DNA from: Mucilaginibacter aquaedulcis
GTDB lineage: Bacteria > Bacteroidota > Bacteroidia > Sphingobacteriales > Sphingobacteriaceae
Direction of reading: 5' to 3'
Length of the DNA: 64,000 nt
Assembly (NCBI RefSeq): GCF_030409325.1
Contig: NZ_JAUFPR010000004.1
Location: forward strand, 233,548 to 297,547
The position numbers and the translations under genes were made by a program. The notes beneath the pieces were generated by a model that worked only from the letters and a program-made list of their open reading frames with translations, ran no database searches and was not told the origin of the DNA. Shown in pieces: positions 34,376 through 42,501 of the stretch. Each line of letters begins with the position of its first letter. The first letter of the stretch is position 1.

Positions 34376-34486
34376 TGTTGGGGAAGGATTCGAACCTTCA
34401 CAGAGTGGTTAGCCCGCTTCGGGTTTTCCAGGATCTCCGCCACCGGGACAAGGAGGTGTGTCTGCCAAAAATTTCACCACCCAACA
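34376..34486 (-). tRNA. tRNA-like element B, long branched variable arm, anticodon loop GUC
   Basis: This 111-nt element shares one almost identical block with element A from position 8 to 52, with a single difference, C for G after the anticodon (loop TTGTCCC). The acceptor stem is TGTTGGG/CCCAACA. It differs from element A at pairs 4:69 and 7:66, and both changes are compensated, which is evidence that the stem is selected. The anticodon GUC lies at 34447-34449. The 40-nt variable arm has the CGGAG/CTCTG stem and a different upper hairpin (CCCG-AAG-CGGG). The flanking GGAAAA and TAACCA words match GGGAAA and TAACCA in element A. The T arm is GAAGG-TTCGAAT-CCTTC and the discriminator is G. 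It is the promoter-proximal copy. Confidence 0.65.
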
Positions 34487-34532
34487 TTGTTTTTATTTTA
34501 AAGAACTAAGAGCATTTGTCAATTGCTTGATA

Positions 34533-34564
34533 CAAATTTAATAGACCTATCAATTCCTTGCAAA
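34533..34564 (-). promoter_or_regulatory. Consensus promoter of the tRNA-like unit
   Basis: On the minus strand TTTG (34564-34561), exactly 20 bp, then TAAATTTG (34540-34533) match the Bacteroidota consensus TTTG-N20-TAnnTTTG in every defined base. The predicted transcript starts near 34526, about 40 nt before element B. Confidence 0.75.
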
Positions 34565-34637
34565 TATTTCAACAAAAATATTTTATTTTTATTCAAATTT
34601 TAATTAAACTTGTATTTCAATATAGATATTCAAATTT

Positions 34638-35114
34638 ATGTCCCACAGAAAAGCTCAAAATTTAGAAATTGATAATCTTGATATCCAGATTTTATCAATA
34701 TTAATGAAGAATGCTACCACTCCGTACACCGAGATAGCTAAAGAGTTGATAGTTTCTGGCGGTACCATACACGTGAGAATGAAAAAGTTGGAAGAGATGG
34801 GTGTTATAAAAGGAGCCAGCCTGGAAGTAGATCCTCAGAAATTAGGATATGATATTACAGCATTCCTGGGTATATACCTTGAAAAGGGATCTCAGTACAA
34901 TGAAGCGGTAAAACAGTTAAAAACCATTAAGGAAATTGTTGAACTGCATTACACCACAGGCGAGTGGAGTATTTTTGCCAAAATTGTTTGTCATGATACT
35001 ACCCACCTGCGCGAAGTTTTAAATGAGCAGATACAAGGCGTTAAAGGTATTCAACGCACCGAAACTTTCATTTCACTTGAAGAAAGTATCAGGAGGCAGA
35101 TTACCTTAGAATAA
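34638..35114 (+). CDS. Lrp/AsnC-family transcriptional regulator
   Basis: The 158-residue protein has the N-terminal AsnC helix-turn-helix (LDIQILSILMKNATTPYTEI through GGTIHVRMKKLEEMGVIKGA, about 15-60). A C-terminal RAM ligand-binding domain (about 75-150) contains IKEIVELHYTTGEWSIFAKI, where the Gly-rich turn binds effector amino acids in the family. Such regulators sense amino acids and often act on neighbouring genes. It is divergent from the tRNA-like unit, and both promoters lie in the same AT-rich 110-base stretch, so control of that unit is possible but unproven. Confidence 0.93.
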   Translation: MSHRKAQNLEIDNLDIQILSILMKNATTPYTEIAKELIVSGGTIHVRMKKLEEMGVIKGASLEVDPQKLGYDITAFLGIYLEKGSQYNEAVKQLKTIKEIVELHYTTGEWSIFAKIVCHDTTHLREVLNEQIQGVKGIQRTETFISLEESIRRQITLE

Positions 35115-35181
35115 AAACCTTTACCAGAAATAAGAATAAGGGGCTGTCACCCTATTTTAATACAGAATGACAGCCGTTCCC

Positions 35182-37446
35182 CTACTTAAACTTATTCTTT
35201 AAAGCCGCCAATTTTATAGCTATATCCGTTTCTTCCTGTTGTTCGGGTTTCCTGCCGTAGTTAGGTTTATTGCCTGCAGGCCTTCTGTCGTCGCTTCTTT
35301 TTTGTTGCGGGGCAGTTTTGTCATTGTCTTTCATTGATAAGGCAATGCGCTTGCGGTTTACATCAACTTCGGTAACGGTTACCTCAACCTTTTGATGTAC
35401 CTTAAGTACTTCATTGGGGTCTTTAATGTATCGGTTGGTGATCTGGCTCAGGTGCACCAACCCATCCTGATGCACGCCAATATCAACAAAGGCGCCAAAA
35501 TTGGTAATGTTGGTAACAATACCCGGCAGTTTCATGCCCACTTTTAAATCATTAATGGCGTTTACCCCTTCGGTAAAGCTAAAGGCCTCAAACTGCTCGC
35601 GTGGGTCGCGGCCTGGTTTAGCCAGCTCGGCCATAATATCGTTCAGGGTAGGTAAACCCACAGTTTCTGAAGTATATTTTTGCAGCGGGATGCTTTTACG
35701 CAGCGGGGCATTGCTCATCAGATCTTTCACGGTACAGTTCATATCTTTTGCTATCTGCTCCAGCAAGCTGTAACGCTCGGGGTGTACCGCGCTTGAATCA
35801 AGCGGATTTTCGGCCTGGTGTATGCGTAAAAACCCTGCTGCCTGCTCAAAAGCCTTTTCGCCAAGGCGAGGCACTTTTTTCAACTGATCGCGGCGTTTAA
35901 AGGCACCGTTCTGATCGCGGTATTCCACAATATTTTGAGCCAGTTGAGGTCCTAAACCTGATACATAGGCTAATATTTGTTTAGATGCCGTGTTCAGTTC
36001 AACACCTACAGCATTCACACAGCTCATTACAGTATCATCCAATGAGGTTTGCAGTTTGTTCTGATCCACATCATGCTGGTACTGTCCTACTCCGATTGAT
36101 TTTGGGTCGATCTTTACCAGCTCGGCTAATGGATCCATCAACCTTCTGCCGATGGATACTGCACCTCTCACGGTAATATCCTTATCCGGAAACTCCTCCC
36201 TCGCCACATCAGCTGCCGAGTAAATAGAAGCGCCGCTTTCGTTCACCATTACAATAACTACACCGGGCAAATTCAGGTTACGCACAAATACTTCGGTTTC
36301 GCGGCCAGCGGTGCCGTTACCTATAGCAATAGCTTCAATATTATATCTTTCAAATAAATGCTGAACCGTTTTTTCTGCCTCACGTGCCTGCCCTGCCCCG
36401 GTGTGCGGGTAAATGGCGGTATTTTCCAGCAGCTTACCCTGTTCATCCAGGCATACCACCTTACAACCGGTACGGAAGCCCGGGTCAATAGCCATTACCC
36501 GTTTTTGGCCCAATGGCGCGCTTAGTAAAAGCTGACGTGCGTTTTCTGAAAACACACGGATAGCCTCTTCATCGGCTTTCTTCTTGGTAAACAGGCGCAC
36601 TTCTGTTTCCATCGACGGTTTTAGCAAGCGCTTGTAACCATCGGCAATGGCTTGCTTCACCTGATCAGCAGATGGATTGTTGGCTTTTACAAAAGTATCT
36701 TCCAGTATGGCAACAGCCTCATCCTCCTCGGGTTTAATATCCAGCCATAAAATTTCTTCCTTTTCACCACGGCGCATAGCCAGGATGCGATGGGATGGTG
36801 CCGATTTTACAGGCTCCTGCCAGTCGAAATAGTCTTTATATTTAATACCAGCCTCTTCTTTACCATCAACCACTTTTGATTGAAAAGTTCCCTTTTCAAT
36901 AAATAACTCACGGATGCGGGTACGTACCTCGGCATTTTCGCTGATGGTTTCGGCAATGATATCCCTTGCGCCTGCCAGGGCTTCTTCTACACTATTAACA
37001 CCTTTTTCGGCATCAACATAAACCGCAGCCTCTGTAGCGGGATCGCCTTTTTGCTGTAACAACAACAGATCGGCCAGTGGCTGCAGGCCTTTTTCGCGGG
37101 CTGTAGTAGCACGCGTTTTGCGTTTGGGGCGGTAGGGCAGATAAATATCTTCCAGCACCACCATGGTTTCGGCCTCGTTGATCTGCTTTTCCAGTTCGGG
37201 TGTTAACTTGCCCATGTCGGTAAGCGATTTCAAGATGGCCTCACGGCGTTTATCCAGATCGCGCAGTTGCTGTACACGGTCGCGGATCTCGGTTACTTGC
37301 ACCTCATCAAGGGTACCTGTAACCTCTTTACGATAACGGGAAATAAACGGAACGGTGGCACCTTCGTCAAGCAATTCAACAGTGGCGCTTACCTGCTTTT
37401 CGGCAATTGAAAGCTCCTGGGCTATTTTTTTATAATGAGATATCAT
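35182..37446 (-). CDS. tex: Tex-family RNA-binding transcriptional accessory protein
   Basis: Tex is a nucleic-acid-binding protein related to Spt6 that affects transcription. The 754-residue protein has the N-terminal helical Tex domain (SRYRKEVTGTLDEVQV near 35), a YqgF-like RNase H fold (VMAIDPGFRTGCKVVCLD, about 318), tandem helix-hairpin-helix motifs (LGPQLAQNIVEYRDQNGAF and LKKVPRLGEKAFEQAAGFL), and a C-terminal S1 domain (LPGIVTNITNFGAFVDIG, about 645-720). A basic tail follows. Length and order match the family. Confidence 0.95.
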   Translation of the reverse strand: MISHYKKIAQELSIAEKQVSATVELLDEGATVPFISRYRKEVTGTLDEVQVTEIRDRVQQLRDLDKRREAILKSLTDMGKLTPELEKQINEAETMVVLEDIYLPYRPKRKTRATTAREKGLQPLADLLLLQQKGDPATEAAVYVDAEKGVNSVEEALAGARDIIAETISENAEVRTRIRELFIEKGTFQSKVVDGKEEAGIKYKDYFDWQEPVKSAPSHRILAMRRGEKEEILWLDIKPEEDEAVAILEDTFVKANNPSADQVKQAIADGYKRLLKPSMETEVRLFTKKKADEEAIRVFSENARQLLLSAPLGQKRVMAIDPGFRTGCKVVCLDEQGKLLENTAIYPHTGAGQAREAEKTVQHLFERYNIEAIAIGNGTAGRETEVFVRNLNLPGVVIVMVNESGASIYSAADVAREEFPDKDITVRGAVSIGRRLMDPLAELVKIDPKSIGVGQYQHDVDQNKLQTSLDDTVMSCVNAVGVELNTASKQILAYVSGLGPQLAQNIVEYRDQNGAFKRRDQLKKVPRLGEKAFEQAAGFLRIHQAENPLDSSAVHPERYSLLEQIAKDMNCTVKDLMSNAPLRKSIPLQKYTSETVGLPTLNDIMAELAKPGRDPREQFEAFSFTEGVNAINDLKVGMKLPGIVTNITNFGAFVDIGVHQDGLVHLSQITNRYIKDPNEVLKVHQKVEVTVTEVDVNRKRIALSMKDNDKTAPQQKRSDDRRPAGNKPNYGRKPEQQEETDIAIKLAALKNKFK

Positions 37447-37527
37447 ATTTCAAAAATTCGGAATGCGAAGTTGGGTACTCTCCGGTTAAAAAGCAAAAAT
37501 GGTTTGCAAAAAGAATAGACACGTGGC

Positions 37528-37619
37528 GTCATGCCGAATTTATTTCGGCATCCCACTTGTCCATCCATATAACATGACGTGTGTAATCCTGAGAGATCCT
37601 GAAATAAATTCAGGATGAC
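37528..37619. repeat. Two small dispersed hairpins downstream of the SGNH gene
   Basis: ATGCCGAATTTATTTCGGCAT at about 37530-37551 and a second hairpin with arms GATCCTGAA/TTCAGGATG at 37595-37619 are short inverted repeats of the type scattered through Bacteroidota intergenic DNA. No other content is seen between 37447 and 37634. Confidence 0.55.
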
Positions 37620-37634
37620 GTTTCGGGGTGAATA

Positions 37635-38405
37635 TCAATTCAACTGTTTCACCACCCGTTCAATGGCCTTGCCCCAAAACTCTCCAAGCGACACCGCCCC
37701 GGTTTGATTTGGGTGCAGGTAAAATGTGCCCTGTTTGCCATTCTCCGCTATCAGTTCGGTCAGGTGGTGTTTTTCAAAATAATCAAACGCCTTTTTATCT
37801 CCCACAAAAACATGTTTCGGATTTGCAACAGCATAGGCATGTACCAGGCTATCCAATTTAGGCACATAGCTTTGCAGTCTTGATAAACCCTCCTGTAAAT
37901 ACATAGAGCCATTGTAGGTATTCGGACTATACCAGATGGGGTGCTCAAAAATGACGATAGCCTTCGGAAAATCGGCCAGCAATTTATCGGTAATCGTTTT
38001 TACGTTTTGGATATAATTATCGGGCGATACCGGTGCGCCGTGCGGGCCATGAATGGCGCTATCATTAGTACCCAGTTTCACCGAAAATATCAATAGGGCA
38101 TCTTTATCGGTAAAGGCGTTAGCAGCCTCTTCAACCTTGGTAAAAGTATTGCTGCCTGGTAAAAAATCAAGAGTGGTATAGCCGCTATGCCCCTGGTTGC
38201 TAAACTCAACCGTACCCATGTTGTTTTGTTTGCGCAGCCAGGCTATGGCCGTTGCCGGTGGTGCTTCTGTAGCGGGATCACTCAGCTGAACGCCTTGAGT
38301 TATACTATCGCCTATAAATACCACATTGATATTTGGCTTTTTAACTCCGATTACAGCCGCTGAAACATTGCATAGCAGCAGTATGGTAATAAACAGATAT
38401 TTCAT
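37635..38405 (-). CDS. SGNH/GDSL-family hydrolase
   Basis: The protein has 256 residues from the ATG at 38405, which opens a signal peptide (MKYLFITILLLCNVSAAV); the open frame extends to 38459 without a sensible start. Block I is VVFIGDSITQG with the nucleophile Ser, the Gly block is FSNQGHSGYTT, the Asn block is VKLGTNDSAIHG, and the C-terminal His lies in TFYLHPNQTGA. It is a secreted esterase or lipase-like hydrolase, possibly acting on acetylated polysaccharide. The substrate is not shown by the sequence. Confidence 0.9.
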   Translation of the reverse strand: MKYLFITILLLCNVSAAVIGVKKPNINVVFIGDSITQGVQLSDPATEAPPATAIAWLRKQNNMGTVEFSNQGHSGYTTLDFLPGSNTFTKVEEAANAFTDKDALLIFSVKLGTNDSAIHGPHGAPVSPDNYIQNVKTITDKLLADFPKAIVIFEHPIWYSPNTYNGSMYLQEGLSRLQSYVPKLDSLVHAYAVANPKHVFVGDKKAFDYFEKHHLTELIAENGKQGTFYLHPNQTGAVSLGEFWGKAIERVVKQLN

Positions 38406-38490
38406 AAACTTATTAATATACTCATTAGTTCCCCTCTTGAGAGAAAAACAGCCCATCAAGAAGCAGAATCATTGAATCAGGCTGTTATCT

Positions 38491-38641
38491 ACTCACCCCG
38501 ACATCGCTACGCTTGTCAACCCTCTCTCCGGCTTCGCCGCAAAGAGGGTTGGGAAAACTTTTTTGTTCATCATCCATTTTCAATCCCCTCTTTGTCCAAA
38601 GGACAGAGAGGGTGGTCCAGCGAAGCGTAGACCGGGTGAGT
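38491..38641. repeat. About 150-bp imperfect inverted repeat
   Basis: ACTCACCC (38491) with CGCT/CGCT and CCCTCTCT pair with AGAGAGGGT, AGCGAAGCG and GGGTGAGT (ending 38641). Inside are smaller hairpins around GGCTTCGCC and TGTCCAAAGGACA. It is a structured intergenic element, similar in vocabulary to 58190-58222. Confidence 0.65.
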
Positions 38642-38711
38642 TGTTGTATGCCATGTAAATCAAAGATTTAACACTCAAAGCCTTTCACTCATCACAAAAA
38701 ACTCATTCCCC

Positions 38712-40832
38712 CTACCACTTCACACCCATATTCCAGAACATGAATGCCCATTTATCAACCTGGCCGCTTATTACCTGCGCGGTACTCTGCCCCGCGCCGT
38801 GGCCTGCTTTGGTTTCAATACGAATCAATGTTGGGGCCGGGCCCTGCTGGTACTCCTGCAGGCGCGCACCGAACTTAAACGAATGGGCAGGCACTACACG
38901 ATCGTCATGATCGGCGGTGGTGATCATGGTGGCCGGGTATTGCTGTGGCTTTAAGGCATGGTAGGGCGAATAATTATACAGGTACTTAAACATCTCTTCA
39001 GAATCTTCGGCAGTACCGTAATCATAGCTCCAGCCGGCACCTGCGGTAAATTTATTGTAGCGCAGCATATCCAAAACACCTACAGCCGGGAAGGCAACTT
39101 TAAACAGATCGGGCCGTTGGGTTAGCATAGCCCCTATTAGCAAGCCTCCGTTTGAACCGCCGGAAATGGCGAGCTTCTCTTTGGAGGTATACTTGTTTTT
39201 GATCAGGTATTCGGCAGCGGCAATAAAATCATCAAACACGTTTTGCTTTTTCATTTTAATGCCCTTACGGTGCCATGTTTCGCCATATTCACCACCTCCG
39301 CGCAAATTAGGCACAGCATAAATACCGCCATGCTCAAGCAATATAATGTTTGATGTGCTGAACGCCGGAGTTAAACTTACACCGAAACCACCATAGGCAT
39401 AAAGCAGCGTTGGGTTTTCGCCGTTTAGCTCCGTCCCTTTTTTATAGGTGATGATCATCGGTATTTTGGTTTTATCCTTTGAGGTATAAAACACCTGTTT
39501 CGATTCATATTGCTCCGGATCAAACTTCACGCCCGATTTTTTATATACCGTTGATTGTCCGCTGGCAATATCCAGCTTAAAAATAGTTGGCGGATATACG
39601 TAATTGGTAAAAGTGTAATAGGTTTCCTTTTCTTCCTTTTTGGTACCAAAACCTGCCGCTGTACCTACCGATGGTAATGTGATAGTACGTTCCAGCTTGC
39701 CATTCATATCATACTGCTGCACAAATGAGGTAGCATCTTTCAGGTATTCGGCAAAAATTTTACCGCCACCGGTACTGGCGGTAAGTACATCTTTAGTTTC
39801 GGGGATCAGGTTTTTCCAATGTGTTATGGTTGGGGTAGCAGCATCCACCGTAACAATCTTAAAATTGGGCGAGTAGATATTGGTGAGGATATACAGCTTG
39901 CTTCCTACATTATCAAGCACATTATGCTCATTATCAAAATTATCAACCACATTAACAATTGTGCTGTTGGGCTTGCTCAGGTCCTGGATATACAGCTCGT
40001 TTCCTGTTGTAGAGGTTGCTGCTGTGATCACCAGGAAACGTTCATCTTCGGTAAGGTAGGCGCCAATATACCGGCGCGGTGTTTTATCGCCTCCAAATAT
40101 GAGCTTATCCGAGCTTTGAGGCGTACCCAGTTTGTGGTAATAAAGCTTATGATATTGTGTGAGGCCCGATAACTGGCTGCCCGCTTTTGGCTTATCATAA
40201 CTGCTGTAATAAAAGCCATCGGTACTTTTCCAGGCCAAACCGCTGAATTTAATATCGATAAGCGTGTCGCCAACTGCACTTTTATCTTCTGTTTTTATCA
40301 CAATGACCTTGCGCCAGTCAGATCCACCTTCCGATATCTGGTAAGCGGCTAAATCGCCGTTTTTAGTGAACTCTATTCCTTGCAACGAGGTTGTACCATC
40401 GGCCGAGAACTTATTGGGGTCGAGGAATATTTCGGGTGTACCATTATCGCCTGCTTGCCGGTATAAAACCGATTGACTTTGCAGACCATCATTTTTATAA
40501 AAATAAGTGTATTTGCCTTCCTTAAACGGGGCGCTGTATTTTTCGTAGTTCCACAGCGTTTCTAACTGCTTGCGCATTTCCTCACGGTACGGAATTTGGC
40601 CCAGATAGTTTTGAGTAACCTTATTTTCTTCCTTTACCCATGCCTTGGTATCGGCGGCTTCGTCGTTTTCAAGCCAGCGGTATGGGTCGGGCACGTGGGT
40701 GCCAAAGTAGGTATCAACCGTATCTGTTTTTTTTGTTTGCGGGTATGGTAGCGTTTTTATGCTCATTTGTTGTGCCTGGGTATAACTATAAAGTAAAACT
40801 GCTAATGCAAATAAACAGGTAGTTTTTTTCAT
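38712..40832 (-). CDS. Prolyl oligopeptidase family serine peptidase
   Basis: The 706-residue protein has a signal peptide (MKKTTCLFALAVLLYSYTQAQ), a seven-bladed propeller region with the family start PYPQTKKTDTVDTYFG and DPYRWLEN, and a C-terminal alpha/beta hydrolase. The nucleophile Ser lies in ISGGSNGGLLIGAM, the Asp in TADHDDRVVP and the His in TKAGHGAG. It cleaves short peptides after proline, here in the periplasm or outside the cell. Length and motifs match S9A enzymes. Confidence 0.95.
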   Translation of the reverse strand: MKKTTCLFALAVLLYSYTQAQQMSIKTLPYPQTKKTDTVDTYFGTHVPDPYRWLENDEAADTKAWVKEENKVTQNYLGQIPYREEMRKQLETLWNYEKYSAPFKEGKYTYFYKNDGLQSQSVLYRQAGDNGTPEIFLDPNKFSADGTTSLQGIEFTKNGDLAAYQISEGGSDWRKVIVIKTEDKSAVGDTLIDIKFSGLAWKSTDGFYYSSYDKPKAGSQLSGLTQYHKLYYHKLGTPQSSDKLIFGGDKTPRRYIGAYLTEDERFLVITAATSTTGNELYIQDLSKPNSTIVNVVDNFDNEHNVLDNVGSKLYILTNIYSPNFKIVTVDAATPTITHWKNLIPETKDVLTASTGGGKIFAEYLKDATSFVQQYDMNGKLERTITLPSVGTAAGFGTKKEEKETYYTFTNYVYPPTIFKLDIASGQSTVYKKSGVKFDPEQYESKQVFYTSKDKTKIPMIITYKKGTELNGENPTLLYAYGGFGVSLTPAFSTSNIILLEHGGIYAVPNLRGGGEYGETWHRKGIKMKKQNVFDDFIAAAEYLIKNKYTSKEKLAISGGSNGGLLIGAMLTQRPDLFKVAFPAVGVLDMLRYNKFTAGAGWSYDYGTAEDSEEMFKYLYNYSPYHALKPQQYPATMITTADHDDRVVPAHSFKFGARLQEYQQGPAPTLIRIETKAGHGAGQSTAQVISGQVDKWAFMFWNMGVKW

Positions 40833-41178
40833 ATTGGTTTTTAAATTACAGGGAAACTAAAGATATGATTTGAGCATGACCGCAGCAATAGCTTTGGCCC
40901 AATAAAGGTTAAAAGTTGTTAATTTTGCCCGTTCCTGCTATTTAATTGAGCCGGGCACCCTATATTAGCCCCCGATTATAAAAAACAAGCATTAGCTAAG
41001 CTGCGGAACAACTAATTTCCGGATATTTGGCCAAACCCGTAGGTGTAATTATTTATTTATAATAGATTTTATATCCTACCGGCTATTATTGATAATAATG
41101 CTTTTTTTTACACGTTTGCTAAACCAAATAACAGGTATAAGGGGCAAACTTATATTTATTAGTAGTATAATTTACAAC
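40833..41178. other. Divergent intergenic region without recognised elements
   Basis: The 346-base AT-rich region separates two divergent genes and must hold both promoters. I see TATATTTA at about 41150 but no well-spaced TTTG/TAnnTTTG pair, hairpin or repeat that I can support. An open frame from 41089 into the next gene lacks a signal-like start. Confidence 0.4.
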
Positions 41179-41934
41179 ATGAAACAAACCTTTACATTTC
41201 TTACAGCATCTTTATTTATGCTGATCGTGCTTAATGCAAAAGCCCAGGATACAGCAGATACCGACGGAGATGCACCGGCAAAGGCTAAAAGCTATATAGG
41301 TATATTTGGTGGCCAGTCAAGGGCCCTTAGCGATTTTAAAAGCACCAATTACAGCAATCCAAAAGCCGGTTTTGCAAAAAATGGTTTTGTAATGGGTATT
41401 GACGGAGCCGTTTACTTTTTCAAGAACCTGGCTTTAGGCTATACTGTATCTAAACAAGACCAGGGCAATTTGACTATCGACGATGATCAGATAATTTCAC
41501 AAGGTTATACCGACGACTTTAAGGCTGATGGATCTACCGTTACTGCCGATAAACGTTACAGAAGTTATAATGTATTACTGGGCCCTCAATACACATTTTT
41601 ATACCACCGTTTAAGATTTGACCTGCGTGCATCGGCAGGTGTTATAAAAAACACGGCAACACCAAGCGTTGCGGTTACTATTGATGGTGTTAAGGCACAA
41701 ACAGCGGTATTTACCCAGGAAAGTTCAAAAGGAACAGCATTTGCATACGGAGGCAGCGCGGCCATACGTTTTGACATGGGCGACGGCTGGGACCTGATGC
41801 TTAAAGGAAACTACATTAACTCAAAAGGACCAAACATTACTACCACCGGCCGTACCAGCGGCCTGGGCCGTATGGTAACCAAGCAGCCAATGACTGAAGG
41901 GCAGATTGTGCTGGGCTTAGTGAAAGAATTTTAA
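41179..41934 (+). CDS. Outer-membrane beta-barrel protein
   Basis: From the ATG at 41179 the protein has 251 residues with a signal peptide (MKQTFTFLTASLFMLIVLNAKAQ). A short acidic linker (DTADTDGDAPAKAK) follows. The rest has alternating strands with aromatic girdle residues and ends in Phe (IVLGLVKEF), the usual outer-membrane insertion signal. The SYIGIFGGQSRALSDF segment opens the barrel. I do not recognise a specific family. A bidirectional terminator follows. Confidence 0.8.
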   Translation: MKQTFTFLTASLFMLIVLNAKAQDTADTDGDAPAKAKSYIGIFGGQSRALSDFKSTNYSNPKAGFAKNGFVMGIDGAVYFFKNLALGYTVSKQDQGNLTIDDDQIISQGYTDDFKADGSTVTADKRYRSYNVLLGPQYTFLYHRLRFDLRASAGVIKNTATPSVAVTIDGVKAQTAVFTQESSKGTAFAYGGSAAIRFDMGDGWDLMLKGNYINSKGPNITTTGRTSGLGRMVTKQPMTEGQIVLGLVKEF

Positions 41935-41965
41935 TTAACAACATACGGCGGTTGCATCCGCATTA

Positions 41966-42011
41966 AAAACAAAAGAGCAGTACTGATAACCGGTACTGCT
42001 CTTTTGTTTTT
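41966..42011. terminator. Bidirectional intrinsic terminator
   Basis: The arms AACAAAAGAGCAGTAC and its complement enclose a 9-nt loop and end in TTTTGTTTTT. The structure reaches into the stop codon of the convergent gene. Confidence 0.88.
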
Positions 42012-42354
42012 AATGCACTTCAAACTGTTCAGGCTTATCGGCAGCAACCTCGGGTTGGTCTTTAAACATTAAAAACGTTCCGGTAACGCACACTTGTTTT
42101 CCCTTAATGTGGGTAAAATCAAGCTTGGTTTTATTGCCCTTTACTGCAATGGTATATTTTTGTCGCGGGTAAGCGGCCCCCATATTCAACAGGGTAAGCG
42201 TATCACTTACAGTTTTCATAGAGTAAACAGTATCGCATAGGGTACCGGTTTTACCCAGGTTGTTTTTAAAATCGGCGGCGCTAAATGAGTGCTGGGCATT
42301 TGCCACACCGGCAAAACCAAATAACATCAAAGCCGGGAGTAATATCTTTTTCAT
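42010..42354 (-). CDS. Small secreted protein, OB-fold-like
   Basis: The 114-residue protein has a signal peptide (MKKILLPALMLFGFAGVANAQ). The mature part of about 93 residues has a strand-rich pattern and the words GKTGTLCDTVYS and KGKQVCVTGTFLMFKDQPEV, reminiscent of secreted OB-fold proteins in Bacteroidota that use the layout CDxV...KGKxVxVTG. Two cysteines could form a disulfide. No enzyme motif is visible. The function is unknown. Confidence 0.75.
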   Translation of the reverse strand: MKKILLPALMLFGFAGVANAQHSFSAADFKNNLGKTGTLCDTVYSMKTVSDTLTLLNMGAAYPRQKYTIAVKGNKTKLDFTHIKGKQVCVTGTFLMFKDQPEVAADKPEQFEVH

Positions 42355-42501
42355 TAATTCATGTGTTAAAGCATAACTGTTATATGCCTGTTAATTCAAA
42401 TATATCCTGTTAATATTTATTAATTGTTAATTACTGATACATAACACCTGCCTGCTATTATCGTTTTTTCCTTTGATGGTTTAAATGTATTTTTGCCGGG
42501 T

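Larger units (their letters stand above)
34107..34637. other. Protein-free region carrying the tRNA-like unit
   Basis: This 531-base gap contains a terminator (34170-34195), two tRNA-like genes on the minus strand, a spacer hairpin between them, a consensus promoter for them at 34533-34564, and the AT-rich start region of the Lrp gene. No protein gene is supported. Confidence 0.8.

Noticed and set aside
34376..34486. Selenocysteine tRNA
   Set aside because: The acceptor stem has 7 pairs rather than 8 and the anticodon is GUC, not UCA.
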